Shown piece after piece: positions 1 to 11,914 of a stretch of 64,000 bases of DNA. Each line of letters begins with the position of its first letter. The first letter of the stretch is position 1. Under the pieces are notes generated by a model. It did not search any database. It was given only the letters and a program-made list of their open reading frames with translations, and was not told the DNA's origin. Origin of the DNA: Plotosus lineatus. Its lineage: Eukaryota > Chordata > Actinopteri > Siluriformes > Plotosidae. The stretch spans positions 60,749,580 to 60,813,579 of the forward strand of contig CM045729.1 in NCBI GenBank assembly GCA_024760905.1, given 5' to 3'. The translations under genes were made by a program, and so were the position numbers.

Positions 1-1
1 A

Positions 2-141
2 TTGCATGTTCATAAAGCATTAACATATATGTTTGTGCACTGCGGCACGTAACACTTGGGGATGTGCATGCAAAGTAGTAATTGCGTGTTCACAAAGCAT
101 TTCCATATACATGTTTGTGCCCTGCGGCGCTTAACACTTGG
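2..141. repeat. Tandem duplication, about 80-bp period
   Basis: Bases 2-58 recur at 81-141 with scattered substitutions; both units end in taacacttgg. A second small tandem repeat lies at about 308-362, where tagttgcatctcattta occurs twice. I see no coding potential or known element in the rest of 142-480. Confidence 0.7.
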
Positions 142-486
142 CTAATTACATTTCAAAGCAATTCCTCATTGTTATACATTTTTACTTTCCGAATCCCACA
201 CCCGAACCGAAACACGACACAGGAACACACCCAACAGTTTCATGTGCCTAGCGCACATGTCACAATTACAAGTAGAACAGGAAACTTTAGATACACAGAA
301 GTTAAAATACACTCATAGTTGCATCTCATTTACAATACACACATAGTTGCATCTCATTTATCCTATCAATTTATTCCTTCACACAGTTTATCAGAACTCT
401 CTATGCCTGAGACCCCCCAGATCTGCTCGTTCACCTAATAAAAGGCTATTAACAAAATGCTTGATTAAAGTAGTAAGTGTTCAGCC

Positions 487-720
487 TCATCTGAAAAACA
501 GAGACTGACTGAGGTCCCGAACATTAACTGGTACACTGTTCCATACCCGTGGAGCTTTGTAAGAGAAAGCTCTGCCCCCTGCAGTAGTCTTCAGTATTTG
601 AGGTACCAATAAGCATACTGCACCGTTAGGTCTAAGGGGGTGTGCTGGATCATAAACAACAAGAACTTCACTAAGATAATGTGGCACAAGACCATCAAGC
701 GCTTTTTTCATACCACTGTA
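487..720 (-). pseudogene. LINE reverse-transcriptase C-terminal fragment (L2/Rex1-like)
   Basis: Read on the minus strand, this stretch encodes KALDGLVPHYLSEVL, then RAFSYKAPRVWNSVPVNVRD. This matches the C-terminal signature of CR1/L2/Rex1-group LINEs (a KALHGLAP-like motif followed by an AP.LWNSLP.. motif). No catalytic region is present, so it is a 5'-truncated relic of about 78 codons. Its reading frame continues into the neighbouring TA repeat, which has no meaning. The clade call is inference from motif memory. Confidence 0.6.
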
Positions 721-734
721 GGTTAAAAGTAGTT

Positions 735-747
735 TGTGTGTGTGTGG

Positions 748-825
<78 letters not shown>

Positions 826-828
826 ATA
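735..828. repeat. (TG)n(TA)n microsatellite
   Basis: A compound dinucleotide run, TG-rich at both ends with a long pure TA core. It abuts the Tigger-like terminus at 829. Confidence 0.95.
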
Positions 829-1005
829 CAGTGGTACCTTGACATATGAAATTAACCCTTTCCGAGGGCAAGCTCGTAAGTGGAAACGTTCAATAGATGA
901 AACAAAAATTCCATAGGAAATAATAGAAAACCAATTAATCTGTTCTAACCCCCTCCCAAACATTATGGACGTAATATATTTAAGATAAACATGAAACAAA
1001 CATTT
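829..1005 (+). mobile_element. Tigger-like DNA transposon, 5' end fragment
   Basis: It starts cagtggtaccttgacatatg directly after a TA. This is the same terminus type as the complete element at 57533-59193 and the fragment at 13692. The opposite end is not present; the sequence runs into the LINE relic at about 1031. Confidence 0.55.
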
Positions 1006-1030
1006 CACAATGATGGCTGTTTCTTCGCAT

Positions 1031-3712
1031 ACGAAAATCAGGGAAGGGTTGGTGAGTGTCCAGCCCGCCAGTCGCTGTAGAGGCCAATTCGTGATGCACA
1101 GACTTTGCTGCAATGTGAGCAGGTTAAGGCTGCGGATGGTGAAGCCAGGTTTTGAGACAGTGCCCTCTCCTTCTGACAGCGTCTTTTTTCTCTTGCTGCT
1201 CCACTCCTCTGCATTTCAAACTCTTGGCTTGCTCTTTGGATTGTGTACTTCCAATCAGTGGCATCAACTTGCCAGTTGTAATTGCGTGGAATTTTTGCAA
1301 GAGAAAGGTGTCTTTTTAGTTGGTCTTTGTAACACCTTTTCACAGCACCGCAGTTTTGCTTTCCAGACTTGAGTTCCCCGAACAGGACAGCTTTTGGCAT
1401 GCAAGAGTCCTCCATTCTTGCAACATGCCCTGCCCATTGCAGCTGCTGTTTAAGCAGGATGGACTCAATACTGGGAACTTGAGCTTCTTCTAGGATATCC
1501 TCATTGGACACATTGTCATGCCATTTGATGTTCAAGATGAAGCATAGGCACCACTGATGGAAGCGTTCAAGGAGTCGCATTTGTCTTCTGTACAATGTCC
1601 AGGCTTCTGCACTGTATATGAGAGTAGGGATGACAACAGCTCTGTAAACATTTATTTTGGTAGTTAGCTGAAGTGAATGGTTGTTCCAGACTTGCTTGGA
1701 AAGTCTACGAAAGGATCCGTTCGCCTTTGAGAGCCAATTGTCGAGGTCCTTGTCAATGGTTGCATCGTTTGACATCACACTGCCAAGGTAGGTGAAGTGT
1801 TCGACTGCATTTAGAGTTGTACCATCAATAGTGATGTGGGGGGTAGTTTTGCAGAGGTGTGAGTTGGAACAGCACTTCGGTCTTTTTCAGGCTGATTGTA
1901 AGCCTGAAGGCCTTTGAGGCTTCAGAGAAGTGGTCAACAAGGTTTTGAGGAGCAGCTTCTGAGTGTGCAAGAAGTGAACAATCATCAGCAAACAGCAGTT
2001 CTATGATGAGCTGTTCCATTGTCTTGGTGCGGGTGAACAGCTGTCTAAGATTGAACAGGCTGCCATTGGAGCAGAAGCGGATGTAGATTCCATCTGTGAC
2101 GTCCATTGCTTGGCGTAGCATCATGCTGAAGAAGATGGAGCAGAGTGAGGGCACAAGCACGCAGCCTTGCTTGACACCATTGGAGATTGGGAAGCTGTCT
2201 GAAAGGATGCCATTGTGCTTCACTTGACCTTTCTGGCCCTCGTGGAATTGGCGGATGATTGTAAGGAACTTCGGTGGGCAGCCCAGGCGGGAAAGTATCT
2301 TCCATAGACCGTCCCTGCTCACGGTGTCAAATGCCTTAGTCAGATCAATGAAGGCAACAAAGAGGTCCATGTTCTGCTCTCTGCATTTTTCCTGGATTTG
2401 ATGGAGTACAAAGATCATGTTGGTGGTTCCTCTTTTGGCTCAGAAACCACACTGGCTTTCAGGGGTGAAGTCTTCAATGATGGAGGGAATGAGTGTGTTC
2501 AGGAGAATGCGGGCAAGCACTTTATCTGCTACTGACTGGAGTGTAATACCACGGTAGTTTGAGCAGTCTGATTTCTCCCCTTTGTTTTTGTACAGCGAGA
2601 TGATGACCGTATCCTTGAGGTCCTGGGAAAGAACGCCCTGTTCCCAGCAGGAGTTAAGCAGTTCCTGCAGTCTGGTGACCACCACCTCCCCACCATGCTG
2701 GTAGAGCTCAGCTGGGATCCCATCTGATCCAGGGGACTTTCCAAGTTTCAATTGACTAATAGTTTTGATTTTTTTTCACTGTGGGAGGCTCATCGAGCTC
2801 ATGCTTTGGCTCAATGATAGGGACCTTCCCGGTGGCGGAGTCTGCTACTTTATGCTGGTCACTGAATAAGCCCCCAAAGTGTTCAGCCCAGCGAGTCATG
2901 ACCGACCCTTTATCGGTGTGAAGAGTGGTTCTGTCTGCAGAAAGGAGTGGGTTTGGTAGGAGGGTCCGTAGATGGCTTTCAAAGCTTCAAAGAAGGAGCG
3001 AATGTCCCCAATGTCTGCATACAATGTCTTTTCTGCCACTGCTACCCACCAGTCATTTTGCATGGTTCTTAGGCTGGCCTGCAAAGTACTACAAGCTTTC
3101 CTGTATGCCACCTTGGCGGCATGATCAGCAGGCTTGGATAAGAGGTGGATGTAGCAGGAGCATTTCTTGTCCAGGAGATCTTGGATGGCTGGGTCAGACT
3201 TATTGAACCAGTCTCTGTTCGATCTGACCGAGAAGCCGAGTGTTTCTGCTGTGGTTTCTTGGATTGCGATCTTGAAAACCTGCCATTGAGTATTTGGGTA
3301 AGGGTTTGATGGGTGCTGCAGCCTTTCCGCTAGCTTGGCCTGGAGGACTGCTTCCATCTCTGATTGTTGGAGTCGGTGCACTTGGAGTTTCTTGGTTTGT
3401 GGACCTTTCTTCTTGGGAGGCAGCTTGAAGGTGAATGCAAGCTTTGGACACACAAGTCTGTGATCTCTGTAACGGTCTGCACTGGGCATGACACTGGTAT
3501 GCAGAGCATCTGTGGTATCACTCTGGCGAACTAGGATGTAGTCCAGTAGGTGCCAGTGCTTTGAGCAAGGGTGACGCCATGTGGTTTTGAAGCGATCTTG
3601 CTGTTGGAACAGTGTGTTAGTGATGGTTAACGTGTTGGGTGCAAAACTGCAGGAGCAAGTGCCCATTGTCATTGCAGTTCCCAAGTCTGTGTTTTCAACC
3701 CTGGTTTTTTTA
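1031..3712 (-). pseudogene. Decayed non-LTR retrotransposon (APE-type LINE) with C-terminal zinc-finger-like motif
   Basis: Minus-strand fragments run in the correct order. First comes the end of an endonuclease domain (SWRHP-like TWRHPCSKHWH and a LDYILVR block near 3.5 kb). Next is the linker, then RT blocks: KLGKSPGSDGIPAELY near 2.74 kb, a FIDLTKAFDTVS block near 2.33 kb and LLFADDCSLLAHSE near 1.98 kb. Then come VYRAVVIPTLIYSAEAWT and a C-terminal CSHCSKVCASRIGL motif near 1.08 kb. Several frameshifts and a stop at 2440 break it, so it is not functional. The FADD catalytic box is retained. The 5' end is truncated and fused to a Tc1 relic at about 3712. The exact clade (I/Nimb-like versus another) is uncertain. 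Confidence 0.8.
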
Positions 3713-4064
3713 TTCTTTGTTACTTCTGAAGTTAGTCTGCACTTGTGCACTTGGAGTAATTTTGGTAGGTCGACCACTCATGTAAAGGGTCACCACTGTG
3801 CCAATGCCTTCTCCAATTATGGATAATGGCTCTGACAGTGGTCCACTGGAGTCCCAAAGATTTGCCAAGGACTTTGTATCCTTTCCCAGACTGAGACATC
3901 TCCATAATCTTCTTTCTTGTTTGCTCTTGAAGCTCACTGGATCGTGGCATGATGGTTTGTGTTCAGTATGGCGTACTCACCTTCTCAGACAGGTTTTATG
4001 TTTGGGATTTCCTGATTGGAAATATCAGGCAACAATCAGGCCTGGGTGTGGCCATGAAATAATC
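3713..4064 (-). pseudogene. Tc1-like transposase, N-terminal remnant
   Basis: The minus strand from 3950 encodes MPRSSELQEQTRKKIMEM followed by a GKGYKVLGKSLGLQWTTVRAII block. This is the paired-like helix-turn-helix DNA-binding region of fish Tc1 transposases. Translation stays recognisable to about the EVTKN motif and then switches abruptly to LINE sequence. The DDE catalytic domain is missing. The matching terminal region continues at 4439-4677 beyond an inserted SINE. Confidence 0.85.
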
Positions 4065-4076
4065 ACAATTACCTCA

Positions 4077-4426
4077 TGGGGCAGTGGTGGCCTAGTGGTA
4101 TAAAATGCTGGATTGCTGAACCAAAGGTTGGGGGTTCGAGTCCTATTCTCCACAAGGCTGTCACTGTCGTTGTCCCCTCCCAGTGCAGCTAACTGGGTTA
4201 TCAGAGGCCAGCCATGTCTTTCACTGTCTATGGTGTGAGGCATGTTAAAAGAACCATTGCTGACTTTCAACAAGAATAGGCTGCAAAGCAGTCAGCGTGT
4301 TTCCGCCTTGTGATGGCCTGGCGAGCCATCCAGGTTGTACTCTGCCCTTGCCCGGAGTCAGCTGGGATGGGTGCCAGCCTCCCCGCGACACTAATTAGGA
4401 TTAAGCAGTTACAGAAAATGAACTGA
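4077..4426 (+). mobile_element. Chimeric SINE: family A tRNA head plus family B tail
   Basis: The first part (about 4077-4310) is the family A head and body, with a B-box-like gggttcgagtcc. At about 4311 it switches to a different tail (gtgatggcctggcgagcc...gaaaatgaactga) that otherwise ends the family B SINE. The whole unit is bounded by the 12-bp direct repeat acaattacctca (4065-4076 and 4427-4438), so the chimera inserted as one piece. It interrupts the Tc1-like relic. A second copy with the same junction is split across 23036-23352 and 29434-29470. Confidence 0.85.
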
Positions 4427-4438
4427 ACAATTACCTCA

Positions 4439-4672
4439 CCTTTTAACAAGGGGCAATTACTTTTTCACAGAGGTTCATGAAGGTGTGGATAAAACTTTTT
4501 CTGTTAAATGAAACTGCAACAGAAAAAATGCATTTTTTTAATACTTGCGTTATCTTTGTGTAATGTTTAAATTTATTTGTTTGATCTAAAAAGTTGTGTG
4601 ACAATGGTGCAAAAAAAGTAAAAAAAATCAGTGGGGGGGGCAAAAACGTTTGCACAGTACTGTATCTGTGTG

Positions 4673-4677
<5 letters not shown>
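4439..4677 (-). mobile_element. Tc1-like terminal region (separated from 3713-4064 by the SINE)
   Basis: It contains ggcaattactttttcacag and ends cacagtactgtat, typical of the subterminal and terminal sequence of fish Tc1-like elements. It continues the relic whose transposase start is at 3950. The outer end abuts a TA microsatellite at 4682. Confidence 0.6.

Positions 4678-4681
<4 letters not shown>

Positions 4682-4743
<62 letters not shown>
4682..4743. repeat. (TA)n microsatellite
   Basis: A pure TA run of about 30 repeats next to the Tc1-like terminus. Confidence 0.95.
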
Positions 4744-4745
<2 letters not shown>

Positions 4746-4817
4746 TACTATAACTTCACCTGTAATAATTTTATTCAGCAAATAATGGGTCCGTTTCAGA
4801 ATTGTTATCTATATCTT

Positions 4818-7770
4818 CTTCTTTTCCTTTTGGCTTTTCCCTACAGGGGATCACCACAGCGAATCATCTGCCTCATTCTCACCCTATCCTCTGCATCTTC
4901 TTCTTTTACACCAATTACCTTCATGTCCTCCTTCACCACATCCATGAATCGTCTCTTAGGTCTTCCTCTAGGCCTTCTGCCTGGTAGTTCCAACCTCAGC
5001 ATTCTACTACCAATATATTCACTATCCCTCCTCTGTACATGTCCAAGCCATCTCAATATGGCCTCTCTGACTTTGTCTCCAAAACCTCTTACATGTGCTG
5101 TCCCCCTGATGCACTCATTCCTGATCCTATCCATCCTCGTTACTCCCAAAGAGAACCTCAACATTTTCATCTCTGCTACCTCCAGCTCTGCCTCCTGTTT
5201 TTTCCCCAGTGCCACTATTTGTAAACCTTACAACATCGCTGGTCTCATCACAGTCTTGTACATTTTTCCTTTCATTTTTGCTGATACCTTCCTATCACAC
5301 ATCACACCGAACACTTTTCTCCAACCATTCCAACCTGCCTGCACACGATTCTTCACCTCTTTTCCACACTCTCCATTGCTCTGGATTGTTGAGCCTAAAT
5401 CCTTAAAATCCTCCACCTTTTTTTTTTATCTCTGCCCCCTGTAACCTCACCATTCCTCTTGGATCCTTCTTGTTCACACACATGTATTCTGTCTTACTGA
5501 GGCTAACCTTCATTCCTGGAAAGAATGACTGAGAGCTGAACCTTGATGCAGTCCCACCTCCACCTTGAACAGCACACCTTACCACTGTCTTACATCTCTC
5601 ATACATGTCCTGCACCACTCTAAATACTTCTCTGCTACTCCAGACTTCCTTATGCAATACCACAGTTCCTCTCTTGGCACCCTGTCATATGCTTTCTCCA
5701 GATCCACAAAGACACAAGGCAGCTCCCTCTGACCTTCTCTGTTCTTCTTTATTAACATCCTCAAGGCAAGCATTGCATCTGTGGTGCTCTTTCTTGGCAT
5801 GAAACCAAACTGTTTTTCACAAATGCTGACCTCTGCCCTTAGTCTAACTTCCACCATTCTTTCCCATAATTTCATCGTATGCCTCATCAACTTTATCCCT
5901 CTGTAGTTGCCACAACTCTGCACGTCTTCCTTGTTCTTTAAAATGGGCACTAGCACACTTCTCCTCCATTCCTCCGACATCTGCTCACTCTCTAACACCT
6001 TGTTAAATATTCTTGTCAGAAAATCTACTGCTACCTCGCCTAGACACTTCCATACCTCCACAGGTATGTCATCAGAACCAACTGCATTTCCGCTCTTCAT
6101 GCTCTTCAATTCACCCTTACTAATCTTTACTACCTCCTGGTCCTCAACAGTCACCTCTTCTACTCTCTTTTCTCTCTCATTTTCCTCATTCATCAGCTCT
6201 TCAAATTACTCTTTCCATCTTCCCAGCACACTTCTGTCATCAGTCAATACATTTCCCACTCTGTCCTTAATCACCCTAACTTGCTGCACATCCTTCCCAT
6301 CTCCGTTTCTCTGCTGTGCCAACCTGTATAAATTATTTTCTCCCTCCTTACTGTCCAGCCTAGCACACAAGTCATCATACGCCCTCTGTTTGGCCTTTGA
6401 CACCGCTACCTTCGCCTTACGCTGTATCTCCCTGTACTCCTGTTTACGCTCTTCGGTCCTCTCAATGTCCCACTTCTTTTTAGCTCACCTTTTCCTTTGT
6501 ACACACTCCTGCACTTCCTGATTCCACCACCAAGTCTCCTTATCTACTGTCCTTCCAGAGGACACACCAAGAACTCTCCTACCGGTCTCCCTTATCGCAT
6601 TAGCTGTAGTTGTCCAGTTATCTGGAAGAACTTCCTGACCACCCAAAGCCTTTTCAACTCCTCCTTGAGACAACACGACACTCTTCCTTTTTCAGCTACC
6701 ACCACTTTGTCTTCTGCTCTGCCTTTGCCTTCTTCACTTTTCTCACCATCAGCATCATCTTGCACACCACCATCCTATGCTGCTTGGCAACACTCTCACC
6801 CACTACTACTTTGCAGTCACTGACTTCCTTCAAATTACATCATCTACACAAGATGTAATCTACCTGTGTGCTCCTACCTCCGCTTTTATAAGTCACCCTA
6901 TGCTCCTCTCTCTTCTGGAAGAAAGTATTCACCACAGTCATTTCCATCCTTTTTGCAAAATCGATCAACATCTGTCCTTCTGTGTTCCTGTCCTGGATAC
7001 CAAACCTGCCCATCACTTCTCGTCCCCTCTATTACCTGCACCAACATGTCCATTGAAGTCTGAACCAATGACCACTCTTTCACCTCTGGAGGTACTCTGC
7101 ATCACTTCATCTAACTTACTCCAGAGTCTCTTCACCTGTTCTAGCTCTGGGGCATAAGCACTAACAACATTGAGCATCACGCCTTCAATTTCTAACTTGA
7201 GACTCATCACTCTGTCTGAGACTCTTTTCACTTCTAGAACATTCCTGACAAACCCCCTCTTCAAGATGACTCCTACTCCATTTCTCTTCCCATCCACACA
7301 ATGAAAAAACAACTTAAACCCCACTCCGAAGCTTCTAGCCTTGCTACCTTTCCACCTGGTCTCCTAAACACACAGTATGTCCACCTTCCTCCTCTGCATC
7401 ACGTCAGCCAGCTCTCTACCTTTTCCTGTCATAGTTCCAATATTCAAAGTCCCTACTCTCAGTCCAAGATTCATGCTTTTCCTCTTCTCTCTCTGCCTAC
7501 GGGCACGCCTCCCACCTCTGCTTCTTCGACCAACAGTAGTCCAATTTCCACCAGCACCCTGTTGGTTAACAGCACTGATGGCAGTCGTTGTTAGCCAAGG
7601 CCTTGATCGATCCGGTATGTATTTCTTAGGTTTGACTCGTATATTATTTGTGGCATTGGTTTTACGCCGGAAGCCCTTCCTGACGCAACCCTCTGCATTT
7701 ATCAGGGCTTGGGACTGGCGTACTAGCGTGAGGGTGGACACTTGTGCCCCCCCCCCCAAATTTTGCATTT
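4818..7770 (-). mobile_element. RTE-like LINE, copy A, near full length but decayed
   Basis: Minus-strand fragments run in order. The 5' leader with cccggcgtaaaa-type sequence is at 7.6-7.76 kb. Endonuclease pieces follow (LRVGTLNIGTMTGKGRELA near 7.45 kb and VVIGSDFNGHVGAGNRGDE near 7.05 kb). Then comes the connector, then RT (SGNAVGSDDIPVEVWKC near 6.05 kb and VFVDLEKAYDRVPREELW near 5.7 kb), and the C-terminus GRPKRRFMDVVKEDMK at 4.92 kb. The stretch that should hold the FADD active site (about 5.5 kb) is deleted and replaced by out-of-frame sequence. The element is therefore dead. No clear target duplication was found. Confidence 0.88.
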
Positions 7771-8782
7771 CAGTTCTATCCATTAAAGTTTCTTTCAGCC
7801 ACCAGTGAAGTCCAAAAATGTTGTAAAAGTTGTAAAAAAATTATAAAGATAAACTCGCGGATAGGAAGGTTGTTGTCAATACATTGCCAATTCATAATAA
7901 AAATTGTTGCATTTTCTCGAATTGTCTGTCAGACATCTATTATAAACAGAACTGAAATACAAGAATATGTAACAGTTCCCAACATATGGAAATGGTCCAG
8001 TCCAAAGACCCCAGCTCACTTTTTATTACCTCCTAATGCTGCATTACTGCTATCAAAAAAAAAAAAAATGCAAGAACCTTTCAATGCTATACAACTACCC
8101 TCTGAACACTCTGGATACATTAAAAAAAATCCAAATTCATACAGGGCAGTTTCTATAGTGAGCATACATAGTATTCAATATTAAATACTGGAATGGCCCA
8201 CAGAGTGATACAAGACCCACATAAAAATTATGCACATGGGGGGTGAGGAGGAGGGAGAACTGCTGTCAACTGGGGAAGTGGCAGCAAAGCGGGTGACAAA
8301 AGATTTCTTTTTGACAGCACATTTTTGTTGAGGATTCATTTGATCCAAAGCCTGCTGATTATTTATGCCACTGGCATTCCATATTCTCTTAGAGAAAAGA
8401 TGAAGGGAAAAATAGCCTGAGGGTAAGAAACATTAGATATAGCAAGAACTGGCTGAGAGCAGAGGACACAATAATGATGAAAAGTTATACATATATTGCA
8501 AGGTGGTATGAAGATTTTTGAAGGAAGAGTATATGCAGAACTTACTCAGGAAAAGAAAGTAATGAAATTCTGGCTAAAATGTGAAATTACAACAATGGCT
8601 TCTATCGACGTTCAATATATAAGAGCCACACGCAGCTGTCCTCTCTCTTGGGAAAAGAAAACAGGTGGGAAAGGGCAGCTGCTTTTCATGGTAATGGGCA
8701 CCCAAAAATATTCTAAAACGGCTCATTTGGTCAAGCAACCCAAGACATAACTGACACATTCTATCCAGAGTCCTAACTACCA
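7771..8782. other. Unassigned intergenic stretch
   Basis: AT-rich sequence with A-runs. No gene, RNA or repeat was recognised between RTE copy A and the next SINE. Confidence 0.5.
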
Positions 8783-8945
8783 GGGGCAGTGGTGGTCTAG
8801 GGCACTGGATCGCTGATCCAAAGGTTGGGGGTTCGAGTCCCACTCTCCACAAGGTTGTCACTGTCCCCCCCAGTGGAGCTAACTGCGTTATCAAAGGCCA
8901 GCCATGTCTCTCACTGTCTATGGTGGGAGGTTCATGTAAAAGGTA
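8783..8945 (+). mobile_element. SINE family A, 3'-truncated
   Basis: tRNA-like head ggggcagtggtggtctag..., then gggttcgagtcccactctcc and the family A body up to the catgtaaaa motif. The LINE-derived tail is absent. Confidence 0.85.
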
Positions 8946-9164
8946 CGGTATTAAATACAGATTCACTTGAATGACCTTTCTGATGTCATCTTTTTGAGGC
9001 CTGGTTAACAGTCTTCAAAGGGAAACTGAATATAATGCACTCTTTTTGGAACTGAAAATTTGACAGGGTCAGAATCTTAGGCACACAGTTAGCCCTCTCT
9101 AGATACTCGACACTTAAGTCAACAGAAAATCTCGGTATAACATTATAGTCAGATCCTTCACAAT

Positions 9165-10944
9165 ACAGACGCTCCCCGACTTACGTTTTTAATTGGTTCC
9201 GGACAGCCGAACGCAAGTTGTTACAGTGACATATGACGTGTGGTGCTCATACTGTACTATACATCCATAGATTACCGTATCTCATAAAACACCCCTAAAT
9301 CAATTATTATAAATATAACATTGTAAAATAATAAAATATATCAAATAATAAACATTAATTTCAATAAGTGACTTATTTATACTGAGTCACTTACAATATG
9401 TAAATAACCACCTGTGCTTGAACACTAGGAAGATGAAGGAGATGGTGGTCGACTTCAGGAGAAGCACTCTAACACACACACACACACACACTCACTAGTG
9501 AACATCCAGGGACAGGACATTGAGACAGTGGACAGTTTCAAGTACCTGGGCGTTCACCTTAACAATAAACTGGACTGGTCCCACAACACCAACGCCCTGT
9601 ACAAGAAGGGCCAGAGTCGCCTCCACCTTCTGAGGAGACTTAGGTCCTTCGGAGTATGCAGACCTCTGCTCAGGACTTTTTATGACTCTGTGGTAGCCTC
9701 TACAATCCTCTACGCTGCCATCTGCTGGGCCCCGGGCAGCACAGAGCGGAACAGAAAGAGACTGAACAAGCTGTTCAGGAGGGCCAGCTCTGTCCTAGGC
9801 TGCCCACTGGACTCTGTGGAGGAGGTGAGTGAGAGGAGGATGGTAGCAAAGCTCGCATCCATCCTGTTCAACAGCTCTCACCCACTGCACCAGACTGTAG
9901 AGGTGCGGAGTAGCTCCTTCAGTGGACGACTGAGACATCCTCAGTGCAGGAAGGAGCGCTACCGCAGGTCGTTCATTCCCACCGCTGTCAGACTGTACAA
10001 CGCCACTTTGTAACTGACTGTGAAAATACCGGTTATGTGCAATAAAAACCCCGTGCACTTTAATCAACCACATCTACCCCACTGACTGTGAACCATCAAC
10101 CCATCTACTCTGCACTCAGATACATTACACTTGAATATAGGCCAGTCTACAAAGTTGTTCCCTTCTTTTCTTTTTTATTGTATATTACTTTATACTATTT
10201 ATGTATCTATTTATTTATTTACTTATATAATATGTATGTGTGTATGTATGTATGTATGTATGGATATGTATTATTGTATTGTATATGTATCTATTTTTGC
10301 ACCCCCTACTGATGGTACCTCAAGAGCCTGTAACAGTGAATTTCTCCATTGTGAGATTAAGCTGTGTCTCTTATCTCTTATATGTGAGGTGCTCAATACC
10401 GAAAATTAGTGTACTTGCAAAAGTAGTGTACTTGCTGTGAGTTATGCGGACTTTCGGTCTTTCAAGTGTACAAGGGTGCCGTTGAACTCGTTTACAACAC
10501 AGCCTGCACTGATATGAATCAGAGCAGAGAGTTCTCTTTCCTGGATTCAGGTTTATATTCATTTTACAACTCTCTTTGCTTAACTGAGTATGCATGGTAG
10601 ATTGCGCCGACCCGAGCAGATAGTTTATTCAGCTCTATGTGTGAGAATTGTACCCATGCTAGTAGGCTTATGCTTCTGACCAACCATATTTGCTTAGGGT
10701 TACAAAAGTCCACAAAACAGTGTTAACCCAAAGATCACAGAGACGACGTCTTAACACAAGGGTAAAACGCTATATGACAGATATATATAACTGAACTGGG
10801 AAGGAGGGGCACTCAGTCTGTCATTTGTAAACAATGGACGCAGCATCATTACATCAGCGTACGACGTAGGTACGTCTAAACTCAAAATTTGACTTAAAAA
10901 AACGTAAAATCGAAAAATTGTAAAACGGATGAAGGTAAGTCTGT
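9165..10944. mobile_element. Transposon family X, copy 1 (interrupted by an L2 fragment)
   Basis: About 800 bp of shared sequence appears here (9165-9403 and 10379-10944), again at 21401-22399, and partly at 28590-28775. The ends here are inverted (TACAGAC... and ...GTCTGTA), with TA at both flanks. This suggests a Tc1/mariner-type (Tigger-like) non-autonomous element. The family assignment is inference. Confidence 0.6.
9404..10378 (+). mobile_element. L2-type LINE, 5'-truncated 3' end
   Basis: It encodes the last roughly 200 residues of the RT protein (9498-10013 is open: KYLGVHLNNKLDWSHNTNAL ... PTAVRLYNATL stop). The 3' UTR is nearly identical to that of the longer copy at 18025-20450, up to the ttatctctta tail. 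It splits family X copy 1 at the atatgt target, which is repeated at both edges. The two L2 copies differ at few positions over about 500 nt, so both are fairly young. Confidence 0.88.
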
Positions 10945-10945
10945 A

Positions 10946-11009
10946 CACACACTCTTAGCATGAAATTTGAAGAGTAACGTAATATTTTTAAATATTAACA
11001 ACAACAACA
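10946..11009. other. Short unassigned linker
   Basis: Sequence between family X copy 1 and a SINE; nothing recognised. Confidence 0.4.
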
Positions 11010-11893
11010 GAGGTGGCATCGTGATTAGCCCGTCCACGTCACAGCAAGAAGGTCTGTGTTTGATTCCCAGATTGGGCATTTCTGTGTTGAGTTTGTATGT
11101 TGTCCCCGTGCTTGTGTGAGTTTTCTCCAGATACAGTCAGCCCTTGCCCATTCGCAGTTCAGCAGTCACGGCCCCGCATACTTGCGAATTAGCGGCAAAC
11201 CCGGAAGTTACTGGCACGTGATTCAAATTTAGCCAATGGCTGACAGCTTTTGTTTCTCTGTCCTGCTGATTGGTTGCAGATGATGTGTACACCTTTTTTT
11301 CTCCTTTGTGCACACAACGTGATTGCTTGAATTGTGAATTCAGTTTTTTAGTGTGTTTTTAATTATTTTGAAGCCCTATGATGCCACTCAAATGCTCTGC
11401 ATCTTCTCTAGCTTCTGGTAAGGAGCCTAAGCGCTTTACTCAATATTTTACTCAATATTTTAACAAATATTATCACAGTACAAAATTAAAAAGTTTTTAC
11501 ACAATCATTGTTACATTTTACATTATTACTATATTAATGAGTAAGACTGACTATAGAATCTGTTTAAGAAGCATATATTAATGTATGTAATATACATAGG
11601 GTGTTAAAACCACGTCAATAACTCATGGGTTTTCAAGATCCACGGGAAGGGGCAGAACCCAACCACTGTGAATAACGGGGACCTGCTGTACTCCAACTTC
11701 CTGCAACAGTTCAAAAACAAGCACAGTAGGGCTAATTGGCCCTAGGTGCAAATGTAAATAGTTGTGTAAGTGTTGACCCTGTGATGGCCTGACGAGCTGT
11801 CCTGGGTGCACCCTGCTCAGAGTCAGCTGAGATGGATACCAGCCTCTCTGTAACCCTAATTGGCATTAAACGACTTAGAAAATGAATGAATGA
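11010..11893 (+). mobile_element. SINE family B (common fish tRNA SINE), interrupted
   Basis: The head (gtggcatcgtgattagcccg...cagcaagaaggtctgtgtttgattccc) and middle run 11010-11134. The rest (ctccaacttcctgcaac...gaatgaatga) runs 11689-11893. The tail is the one also found on the chimeric SINEs. A Tigger-like element (11135-11688) sits inside it at a TA. The joined parts read straight through, so the SINE is the older insertion. Confidence 0.8.
11135..11688. mobile_element. Tigger-like non-autonomous DNA transposon (554 bp)
   Basis: Its inverted ends are CAGTCAGCCCTTGCCCATTCGC and the complement of cgttattcacagtg...CTG. The TA target is duplicated at 11133-11134 and 11689-11690. There is no coding capacity. 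Confidence 0.75.
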
Positions 11894-11914
11894 TTGAATG
11901 AATAATAATCACCA

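Noticed and set aside
3796..4103. Open frame of about 100 codons on the plus strand
   Set aside because: It is the reverse side of the Tc1 transposase relic and a SINE start; no independent support.
4118..4142. tRNA-like A/B boxes in many places, suggesting tRNA genes
   Set aside because: They are heads of SINE families A, B and C; none has a complete cloverleaf with anticodon stem and CCA-side pairing that I can fold.
8490..8750. Open frame of 84 codons
   Set aside because: No recognisable domain, no splice context; ordinary length for chance.
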